Positions 5,553-11,538 of a stretch of 11,538 nucleotides of DNA are shown here, one piece after another (the stretch's first letter is position 1; every line of letters starts with the position of its first letter). Made by a program: the position numbers and the translations under genes. The notes beneath the pieces were generated by a model. The model saw only the letters and a program-made list of their open reading frames with translations, was not told the origin of the DNA and made no database searches. The stretch spans positions 1-11,538 of the forward strand of contig CAMTNN010000034.1 in assembly GCA_947073895.1 (NCBI GenBank), in the 5' to 3' direction. Source of the DNA: an uncultured cyanobacterium (GTDB lineage: Bacteria > Cyanobacteriota > Vampirovibrionia > Gastranaerophilales > Gastranaerophilaceae).

Positions 5553-5579
5553 TATAACTATGACAAAACCTGAAATCAA
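5551..5579 (-). promoter_or_regulatory. Divergent promoter of the envelope gene pair
   Basis: On the minus strand, TTGATT (5579-5574) and a perfect TATAAT (5556-5551) are 17 bp apart. Transcription would start near 5544, 24 nt before ATG 5520. The -10 overlaps the -10 of the mutS promoter by two bases and the -35 lies inside the mutS coding sequence. Confidence 0.55.
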
Positions 5580-8130
5580 TTATATAAACAGTGCAGATGT
5601 GGATATAAACGAAACCACCGATGTAATGAAACAGTATCTTAATATCAAAAGAGAAAATCCTGATAGCATTCTATTCTATCGCCTCGGAGATTTTTACGAA
5701 ACTTTTTTTGAAGACGCAGAACTTCTATCCCGTGAATTAGAGCTGACCTTAACAGGCCGTGACGCCGGAAAAACTTACGGCAGAGTTCCGCTTGCAGGGA
5801 TTCCCTATAAAGCTGCTGAAAATTATCTTGAAAAATTGGTTGAAAAAGGTTACAAAGTCGCAATCTGTGAACAGCTGGAAGACCCAAAACAAGCCAAAGG
5901 TCTTGTAAAAAGAGGAGTTGTCAGAACAATTACTGCAGGAACTCTTGTTGAAAGCAGATTTTTAAACCAAACAAGCAACAACTATATTTGCGCACTTTTT
6001 GAAGACAATAACAAATGGGGTTTTGCTTATACAGATATTTCAACAGGCGAGTTTAAAGCCGCAACATTAAACTATGATGCAGTATTAACAGAGCTTGCAA
6101 GAATTCAGCCGTCTGAAATTATTGCTCCGGCTAAAAAACTTAAACTTGAGCCATTCCAGATTGTTCCGGAAGAAACCGTTGATTTACCGGAAGAAATAAC
6201 TCAAATGTATAATTGCACTAAGGTTCCTGCCCGTGTATTTGAAGAAGACTTTGCTCAGAATAATTTAAAAACTGTTTTAAAAATTAATACGCTTGACGCA
6301 ATCGGCTACAAAAATAATCCGTTTGCATACAGAGCTTCCGCAGGAGTTTTTGCTTATATCTGGGAAAACATGAAAGAAGGATTCCCAAAATTTGAACGAA
6401 TCGAACTTTATGAACTTTCCGAATACGTAGCTCTTGATGTTAATTCAAGAAAAAATCTTGAACTTACAGAAACTCTACGTGAAAAAAATAAATACGGCTC
6501 TCTTTTATGGGCAGTTGATAAAACCGTTACAAACATGGGCGCACGTCTTTTAAAATCCTGGATTTGCCAGCCTTTAAAAGATATGAAACAAATTATTGCC
6601 CGCCAAAATATTGTTAAATCACTTGTGAATAATAATTCTGCAAGAAGCGAGCTTGAGAGAATCTTAAGAAATATTTATGATATCCAAAGACTCTCAACCA
6701 GAGTCAGCAACAGCTCTGCAACACCAAGAGATTTTGTAAGCCTAAAAACATCTTTGATGGCTCTGCCTGAGCTTATCAATACAGCAAAATCTGCAGGATT
6801 GAATGTTTTTGACTCAATTGAAAACCGTCTGCAAGACATTGAACAATATGCGGATTTAATAGAAAAAACTATTAATGACGACCCGCCAATGCTTATTAAA
6901 GAAGGCGGAGTTATTAAAACAGGAGTTAACAGCTCACTTGATTATTTGAGAGGTTTGCTGACAAACGGCGAAGAATGGCTCAAAAAGTTTGAAGAAGAAG
7001 AGCGTGAAAAAACAGATATTCCAACTTTGAAAGTCGGTTACAACAGGGTTTTCGGTTACTATATTGAAGTTACAAACTCTAATTTAGCCAAAGTTCCTGA
7101 AACTTATATAAGAAAACAAACTCTAACCGGCGGTGAAAGATTTATCACAGACACGCTCAAAAAACACGAAGACGAAGTTTTGAATGCTCAAGTGAAAGCT
7201 AATGATTTGGAATACAAACTTTATTGCGATTTTAGAGACTATTCAAAAGAATTCGTAACCCTGATTAGAGAAATCGCTCAAGCCGTTGCAGAACTTGATG
7301 TTTATAACTCATTTGCGTCAATTGCCGTAGAACAAAATTATATTTGTCCTGAAATCGACGAAAGCTCCGATTTTGTTATCAAAAACGGAAGACATCCTGT
7401 TCTTGAAAAAATCTTACCTTTAGGAGCTTATGTTCCTAATGATTTGGAATTATCCTGCACAGACACATCAAAAACCCAATTAATGATTCTAACAGGGCCA
7501 AACATGGCAGGTAAATCAACTTTTATGCGCCAAAACGCTTTAATAGTAATACTTGCACAAATAGGTTCGTTTATCCCTGCAGATTATGCAAAAATCGGAA
7601 TTGTGGATAAAATCTTTACACGTGTAGGCGCAAGCGATGATTTGACTTTAGGTAAATCAACCTTTATGGTTGAAATGACCGAAACAGCTTACATCTTAAA
7701 CAGCGCGACCGAAAACAGTTTAATCCTGATAGACGAAATCGGACGCGGTACAAGCACTTACGACGGTGTAGCCATTGCGTGGTCGGTTGCAGAATACATT
7801 GCAACTAAAATTAAGGCAAAATGTATTTTTGCAACACACTATCACGAATTAAACGTAATGACAAAGACTTACCCACAGATTAAGAGTTTCAGAATTACAA
7901 TTGCAGAGCAAAACGGAGAAATTGAATTCTTGCGTAAAATCGTTCCGGGCGGAGCAAGCAAGAGTTACGGTATTCAGGTGGCAAAAATGGCTGGACTTCC
8001 AAGCAAAGTTATTGACCGCTCTGAAGAGTTAATGAAAAAACTTCAAAAAGATTTTTCAAAAGACCTTGCAGGAAGAAAGAAAAATGCTAACTCGACAGAA
8101 CTTGAAGCACCGCAGTTGAATTTGTTCTAA
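5560..8130 (+). CDS. mutS: DNA mismatch repair protein MutS
   Basis: MutS finds base mismatches and small loops in newly replicated DNA and, using ATP, starts repair with MutL. The 856-residue protein has normal family length (E. coli MutS 853). Domain I carries the mismatch-reading Phe-x-Glu in GDFYETFFEDA (Phe45, Glu47). The ATPase domain has Walker A GPNMAGKST (646-654), Walker B LILIDEIGRGTST (Asp725, Glu726) and ATHYHE (758-763). The C-terminal tail ends QLNLF, a beta-clamp-binding-like motif. The start is set at ATG 5560, because the frame upstream to TTG 5524 runs through the promoter. No Shine-Dalgarno sequence precedes the ATG, which fits a leaderless message. mutL is not in the window. 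Confidence 0.97.
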   Translation: MTKPEINYINSADVDINETTDVMKQYLNIKRENPDSILFYRLGDFYETFFEDAELLSRELELTLTGRDAGKTYGRVPLAGIPYKAAENYLEKLVEKGYKVAICEQLEDPKQAKGLVKRGVVRTITAGTLVESRFLNQTSNNYICALFEDNNKWGFAYTDISTGEFKAATLNYDAVLTELARIQPSEIIAPAKKLKLEPFQIVPEETVDLPEEITQMYNCTKVPARVFEEDFAQNNLKTVLKINTLDAIGYKNNPFAYRASAGVFAYIWENMKEGFPKFERIELYELSEYVALDVNSRKNLELTETLREKNKYGSLLWAVDKTVTNMGARLLKSWICQPLKDMKQIIARQNIVKSLVNNNSARSELERILRNIYDIQRLSTRVSNSSATPRDFVSLKTSLMALPELINTAKSAGLNVFDSIENRLQDIEQYADLIEKTINDDPPMLIKEGGVIKTGVNSSLDYLRGLLTNGEEWLKKFEEEEREKTDIPTLKVGYNRVFGYYIEVTNSNLAKVPETYIRKQTLTGGERFITDTLKKHEDEVLNAQVKANDLEYKLYCDFRDYSKEFVTLIREIAQAVAELDVYNSFASIAVEQNYICPEIDESSDFVIKNGRHPVLEKILPLGAYVPNDLELSCTDTSKTQLMILTGPNMAGKSTFMRQNALIVILAQIGSFIPADYAKIGIVDKIFTRVGASDDLTLGKSTFMVEMTETAYILNSATENSLILIDEIGRGTSTYDGVAIAWSVAEYIATKIKAKCIFATHYHELNVMTKTYPQIKSFRITIAEQNGEIEFLRKIVPGGASKSYGIQVAKMAGLPSKVIDRSEELMKKLQKDFSKDLAGRKKNANSTELEAPQLNLF

Positions 8131-8157
8131 AAAAGTTTCTAAAAGTAAAACACTACA

Positions 8158-8186
8158 TTGACAAAAATACAAAAATAGTAAATAAT
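8158..8186 (+). promoter_or_regulatory. Strong promoter of the antisense RNA opposite the small peptide gene
   Basis: A perfect -35 TTGACA (8158-8163), a 17-bp spacer and AATAAT (8181-8186, 5 of 6) make the best promoter in the window. No plus-strand gene follows. The predicted transcription start (about 8193) coincides with the foot of the 9-bp stem TATAGGGGG (8192-8200) / CCCCCTATA (8246-8254), as expected for a small structured RNA. Confidence 0.75.
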
Positions 8187-8192
8187 GTACAT

Positions 8193-8317
8193 ATAGGGGG
8201 AAGCCCCTGACAAACTTAGCGGGCTGTCAAGGACTTCACTTAGTACCCCCTATAATTTTAACAAATTGATTGCTGCTACGAATAGCGTTGCTACAAATAG
8301 CAGCATTATTATTTTGT
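8193..8317 (+). ncRNA. Candidate antisense (antitoxin) RNA
   Basis: The RNA would start from the promoter at 8158-8186. It opens with a hairpin closed by TATAGGGGG (8192-8200) / CCCCCTATA (8246-8254), with inner pairing TGACA (8208-8212) / TGTCA (8225-8229) or AGCCC (8202-8206) / GGGCT (8221-8225). It could end at 8260 after ATTTT, or at a second stem TGCTGCTA (8271-8278) / TAGCAGCA (8298-8305) followed by TTATTATTTT (8306-8316). In the longer form it is complementary to the 3' untranslated region and most of the coding part of the 24-codon gene on the other strand. The ends are predictions; the boundary at 8317 is the less certain one. Confidence 0.5.
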
Positions 8318-8324
8318 CAATCAT
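8250..8324 (-). CDS. Small hydrophobic peptide, candidate type I toxin, 24 residues
   Basis: On the minus strand a perfect AAGGAGG (8340-8334) stands 9 nt before ATG (8324-8322). The peptide starts MIDK, has one membrane-length hydrophobic stretch (IIMLLFVATLFVAAINLL, residues 5-22) and ends in Lys-Leu. Its size and layout resemble short membrane toxins such as TisB and IbsC, though I see no sequence identity to a named family. The gene has its own promoter (8429-8401), a leader of about 70 nt, and a strong antisense promoter opposite. The stop codon lies inside the base stem of the antisense hairpin. The frame can be extended upstream to TTG 8432, but that would include the promoter. Alternatives are a small membrane-protein subunit or a leader peptide. 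Confidence 0.6.
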   Translation of the reverse strand: MIDKIIMLLFVATLFVAAINLLKL

Positions 8325-8400
8325 AGTTTTAACCCTCCTTCCTAGCCTTCTCTTTAGTACTCGTGTGTTAGGAGTCAGGTTTAAGGTACTACCCTGATTA

Positions 8401-8429
8401 ATTATATAATAAATTTGCCAAATTAACAA
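8401..8429 (-). promoter_or_regulatory. Promoter of the small hydrophobic peptide gene
   Basis: On the minus strand TTGTTA (8429-8424) and a perfect TATAAT (8406-8401) are 17 bp apart. The start would fall near 8394. The leader begins with TCAGG (8397-8393) / CCTGA (8379-8375) hairpin potential and contains CTCCT (8374-8370), which can pair with AGGAG of the ribosome binding site (8339-8335). Confidence 0.6.
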
Positions 8430-8452
8430 CAAATCAATCTTTACAAATGTTT

Positions 8453-9757
8453 TTATATTGTTAAAACACCAACTAAGTCGTAATCAGTCGCGTCAACAAT
8501 TTTAACCATCTCAATATCACCCGGAACCACATGTTTATCAGTTTTAATATTAACAACACCGTCGATTTCAGGCGCATCGGATTGAGTACGTGCAATAACT
8601 TCACCCTCATCAGAATAGCATTCAATTATACAAGGAAGTGTCTTGCCGATTAATTCACGATTTCGTTTCTGAGAAATCATTAACTGCATACACATAAGCT
8701 TTTCATAACGTGCTTTTGTCATTCTTTTGCCCACCTGCGGTTTCATCTTATAAGACGGAGTTCCTTTTTCGCGTGAATAACAGAAAACGCCCATTCTATC
8801 AAACTTCATATCACTTACAAACTTGCAAAGATGTTCAAAGTGTTCATGAGTCTCACCCGGATAGCCGACAATAAACGCCGTTCTAATCGCAACATTCGGA
8901 ATCATTTCTCTTATATGTTCTATCAATTCACGATAGTCAAAAGCAGGCCTGTTCATTAGCTTAAGCATTTCAGGGTGTGAATGCTGAAGCGGAATATCAA
9001 CATACTTAACAACCTTATCACATTCCGCAATAGCTTTTAACAAATCATCTTTCATATTTGTAGGATAAGCATACATTATCCTAATCCAGCCTAAACCTTC
9101 TATTTCGTTAAGTTTTCTAAGAAGTTCAGCAAGCATAGGCTTTTTATAAATATCAATTCCATATCCTGTCGTATCTTGAGCTACAAGAATAATCTCAGTT
9201 ACACCTTTTTTAACAAGATTTTCTGCTTCCGCAATAATATCTTCCATTTTTCTTGAACGATAATCCCCTCTCAAATAAGGAATTATACAATATCCGCATC
9301 TAAAGTTACAGCCGTCGGCAATTTTCAGATAAGAACTCGCCCCCATAGTAATTTGTTGACGTTCAACATTTTCAGGATAAATGTATTCAGGGTTTTCACT
9401 AACTTCTGTCACAAAACCGTCATCAATTTGTTTAAGAACTTCCACAATCTTAGTAAAATCCGTTGTTCCTACAACTGCCGAAAGTTCAGGAATTTCTTTT
9501 TTTAATTCTTCAGGATGTTTTTGAGCCAAACAACCTGTAACAATAACTTTTTTTCCTGCATCAACAAGTTCTAAAATAGAATGTATGGATTCTTTTTCCG
9601 CATCACAAATAAATGAACACGTATTAACAATTACAATATTAGTTTCATTCTCGTCTAAAGTAATTTCATACCCGTTTTGAGCAAGAATACCGAGAATTAA
9701 TTCTGAATCTACTAAATTTTTTGCACAACCGTGACTAACTAATGCTATCTTTTTCAT
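8453..9757 (-). CDS. rimO: Ribosomal protein S12 methylthiotransferase RimO
   Basis: RimO is a radical-SAM enzyme that adds a methylthio group to the beta carbon of a conserved Asp in ribosomal protein S12. The 434-residue protein shows all three parts. The MTTase domain has cluster-binding Cys11, Cys47 and Cys76. The radical-SAM motif is CNFRCGYC (Cys150, Cys154, Cys157), followed by the RimO-type IIPYLRGDYRSR and VAQDTTGYGID. The C-terminal TRAM domain runs from about residue 370. The QDTT-YG motif favours RimO over the tRNA-modifying MiaB. It starts 9 nt after the murJ stop with no clear Shine-Dalgarno sequence (CTAAACTATTCTT), so coupling to murJ is likely. No strong terminator follows, so transcripts may run into the small peptide locus. 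Confidence 0.95.
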   Translation of the reverse strand: MKKIALVSHGCAKNLVDSELILGILAQNGYEITLDENETNIVIVNTCSFICDAEKESIHSILELVDAGKKVIVTGCLAQKHPEELKKEIPELSAVVGTTDFTKIVEVLKQIDDGFVTEVSENPEYIYPENVERQQITMGASSYLKIADGCNFRCGYCIIPYLRGDYRSRKMEDIIAEAENLVKKGVTEIILVAQDTTGYGIDIYKKPMLAELLRKLNEIEGLGWIRIMYAYPTNMKDDLLKAIAECDKVVKYVDIPLQHSHPEMLKLMNRPAFDYRELIEHIREMIPNVAIRTAFIVGYPGETHEHFEHLCKFVSDMKFDRMGVFCYSREKGTPSYKMKPQVGKRMTKARYEKLMCMQLMISQKRNRELIGKTLPCIIECYSDEGEVIARTQSDAPEIDGVVNIKTDKHVVPGDIEMVKIVDATDYDLVGVLTI

Positions 9758-9766
9758 AAGAATAGT

Positions 9767-11332
9767 TTAGCGTTTAAGAACTCTATTTGCAAGTTCTCTT
9801 GCGTAATCCATTTTGAAAATCAGATTCAATCCGGTATACACAGATAAGCATAATGCCATAATAACAAGGATTTTAACCGTTTCAAATAAATATTTCGGAA
9901 GCTCAACATTATTAAACCAATTTCCTACAAAAAAGCATAATATAAAGGTCAAAACTCCAGCAAAAATCATTTTTGCAAAATTAATAAATAAAGTTCTATA
10001 ATCAAGTCTGATTTTTTTATGAATAAACAATCCTAACAATGTTGCGTTAAACAAGGTTATAAATGAAGTAGAAAGCGTAATTCCCGCAATACCCATATTA
10101 AGTTTAAGAATCAACAGCCAGTTCAAACAAGCCTTTAGTGCAATTGCCGAAAGCGCAATCAAGAATGGTGTTTTAGAATCATTAAACGCGTAATAAACTC
10201 TTGTAATCGAATCTCTAAACACATACGGTAAAATTGAGAATGACAAGAAACACAAAGCTTCCGTTACCATATACACAGCGTCCGAATTAAACGCACCGCG
10301 CTCAAACACAAGTGAAATACCGTCTTTTGCAAGCGTAAGAATCAAAATAATCATTGGAATAGCTGCAAAGAATAAAACGCCGACTCCTTTATTAAAATAT
10401 GTTTTAATATCTTCAATTTTTCCTTCACCCGCAAGTCTTGAAAAAATCGGGAATAAAGGAACTAAAAATGCAGTAACCAGAATTCCAACAGGGAATTGAA
10501 AAATACGATTAGCAAAAACTACCGAAGTCCACGCGCCTTCTCTCAAAGTCGACGCGAAAAACATATCAATATAAATAGTTATTTGTCCCATAGTTGAACT
10601 TAAAACTGCAGGGAAAAGAAGTTCCATTATGCTTTTGAAATTCGGATTATTTGTAATTTCAAAATTCGGCTGTAATCTATATCCAAGTTTTCTAAGCGCC
10701 GGACATTGAATTAATAGCTGACACAGAGCGCCCGCAGTTGTCGCAATTGCGAGAACCTTGCCTGAACTATCATTATGAGCCAAAGAAATCGCCGCGATAA
10801 CTACCAGACTCAATACCATTGGTGAAATATTCGGTAAAATATATTTTTTATGCGTAACAAGAAGTCCGTACAAAATCCCAACGATTCCGCCAATTAAAAT
10901 AATCGGTGACATAATCTTGAAATGAGTAGTTGCTAGAGTTACTAATTCAGGAGACCCTGCAGAAATAATTAATCCCATAATTTTATCTGCAAAGAAAAAT
11001 CCTCCAACTGCAAGCAAAGAGAAGAATATAAAAGTTACGGTTAAAAAAGTATTATAAAGTTTATTAACTTTATCATTAATTTCACCGTTTTCTCCGATAA
11101 GCTTGGAAAAAACAGCTACCGTTGCACTATGGAACGGCCCGCCAACTCCGCCTAATATAATAATCGCAAGAGAAGGAATTTGAAGCGCATAAAAATACGC
11201 ATCCGAAACAAGAGTTGCACCATAAAAATTTGCTACAACCATATCACGTGCAAATCCGATAAACTTACTTGCGATAGTTACAAGTGCAATAAGCCATGCT
11301 GCTTTTAAAACGCTCGGAGTTTCATCCCTCAT
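9767..11332 (-). CDS. murJ: Lipid II flippase MurJ (MviN)
   Basis: MurJ moves undecaprenyl-linked peptidoglycan precursor lipid II across the cytoplasmic membrane. The 521-residue polytopic protein has about 14 hydrophobic segments. The N-terminus SKFIGFARDMVVANFYGA (22-39), with Arg29 and Asp30, and SDAYFYALQIP (43-53) are typical of the MurJ family of the MOP superfamily, as are the later FPVGILVTAFLVPLFPIFSRLA and FRDSITRVYYAFNDSKTPF. AAAGGG lies 9 nt before the ATG, and the start overlaps the stop of the gene above by four bases (ATGA). It probably forms an operon with that gene and rimO. It confirms a peptidoglycan-bearing organism but gives no closer lineage signal. Confidence 0.95.
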   Translation of the reverse strand: MRDETPSVLKAAWLIALVTIASKFIGFARDMVVANFYGATLVSDAYFYALQIPSLAIIILGGVGGPFHSATVAVFSKLIGENGEINDKVNKLYNTFLTVTFIFFSLLAVGGFFFADKIMGLIISAGSPELVTLATTHFKIMSPIILIGGIVGILYGLLVTHKKYILPNISPMVLSLVVIAAISLAHNDSSGKVLAIATTAGALCQLLIQCPALRKLGYRLQPNFEITNNPNFKSIMELLFPAVLSSTMGQITIYIDMFFASTLREGAWTSVVFANRIFQFPVGILVTAFLVPLFPIFSRLAGEGKIEDIKTYFNKGVGVLFFAAIPMIILILTLAKDGISLVFERGAFNSDAVYMVTEALCFLSFSILPYVFRDSITRVYYAFNDSKTPFLIALSAIALKACLNWLLILKLNMGIAGITLSTSFITLFNATLLGLFIHKKIRLDYRTLFINFAKMIFAGVLTFILCFFVGNWFNNVELPKYLFETVKILVIMALCLSVYTGLNLIFKMDYARELANRVLKR

Positions 11333-11538
11333 TCTTCAATCCCTTTATACGGCTCAACCAGCTCTACATAAGCATTTGTACGGTAAATAGATGGATGGAA
11401 TAAAATCGTATTCTTACCGTCTTCAATATTACGCGAAATATCGATTTTTACATCCTTTTGAAACATTGTTCTTGGTACTGCAAATTCATGTTTCTTTCCG
11501 TTTATCATAACATCTATTTTTGCAGGAAGCTGACCTGA
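11329..11538 (-). CDS. Hypothetical protein, C-terminal part only
   Basis: I do not recognise this gene. The right edge of the window cuts it, leaving 69 residues before TGA (11331-11329), which overlaps the murJ ATG as ATGA. The visible part alternates beta-like segments (AKIDVMINGKKHEF, VKIDISRNIEDGKNTILF) and reads like a beta-sandwich end with a dGkNtI turn, then SIYRTNAYVELVEPYKGIEE. There is no membrane segment in the fragment. The 4-nt overlap implies co-transcription and translational coupling with murJ, which hints at an envelope or surface role, but this cannot be confirmed here. Confidence 0.7.
   Translation of the reverse strand, partial: SGQLPAKIDVMINGKKHEFAVPRTMFQKDVKIDISRNIEDGKNTILFHPSIYRTNAYVELVEPYKGIEE

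Noticed and set aside
5524..5559. TTG 5524 as the mutS start
   Set aside because: It lies on the -35 of the candidate promoter, has no ribosome binding site and adds residues not seen in MutS.
5645..5887. Minus-strand open frame inside mutS
   Set aside because: It lies entirely opposite the conserved N-terminal domain of MutS and has no initiation signals.
8192..8254. Riboswitch or SRP/6S-type RNA for the hairpin after mutS
   Set aside because: No conserved core of any such class was recognised, no gene lies downstream on that strand, and the antisense arrangement explains it better.
8325..8432. 60-residue version of the small hydrophobic peptide from TTG 8432
   Set aside because: The extension covers the -10 TATAAT and the leader, and the perfect AAGGAGG sits in front of the ATG at 8324.

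Overview
The window is an 11.5 kb, AT-rich bacterial chromosomal segment with tightly packed genes, short overlaps and ATG starts. Housekeeping genes dominate: mutS, rimO, murJ, rimI, a dCMP deaminase and bioY. They are joined by envelope genes of a cyanobacteria-like flavour: a DUF2993/LmeA-type secreted protein and a membrane-anchored GerMN-domain protein. The low GC, the DUF2993 and GerMN pairing and the gut-type gene style fit a non-photosynthetic cyanobacterial relative (Gastranaerophilales/Melainabacteria). That assignment is inference; no rRNA or other marker is present.

Layout. 1-622: 3' part of a PfkB-family sugar kinase (+). 623-1412: a gene-poor stretch holding a structured repeat (copy A), a bidirectional terminator, a second possible terminator, a 53-codon gene on the minus strand with a clear ribosome binding site, a plus-strand promoter and a composite second repeat (copy B) that forms the leader of the dCMP deaminase gene (1413-1862, +). 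That gene converges on bioY (1859-2527, -), and the two stop codons share the palindrome CTAG. bioY is preceded by copy C of the same repeat. Upstream on the minus strand is an overlapping operon, GerMN gene > HicB-like gene > rimI (4013 to 2625). Above it is a two-gene envelope unit, an anchored hypothetical protein > DUF2993 protein (5520 to 4082). That unit is fired divergently from mutS (5560-8130, +) by promoters whose -10 boxes overlap. Between mutS and rimO, 8131-8452 holds a 24-residue hydrophobic peptide gene with a perfect Shine-Dalgarno sequence and, opposite it, a strong promoter feeding a structured antisense RNA. This has the architecture of a type I toxin-antitoxin locus. rimO (9757-8453) and murJ (11332-9767) follow on the minus strand, with murJ overlapping the end of a partial unknown gene at the right edge.

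Two things stand out. First, a dispersed palindromic element occurs at three loci. Its arms change sequence while staying complementary (GGAGCAC/GTGCTCC, GGGACAC/GTGTCCC), it predicts an H-type pseudoknot, and in two copies it is open in frame with the downstream gene, giving shared REPTG and NVLRPKV peptides. Second, the mutS-rimO gap holds the candidate type I toxin-antitoxin module, with 5'-3' long-distance pairing potential in the toxin mRNA.
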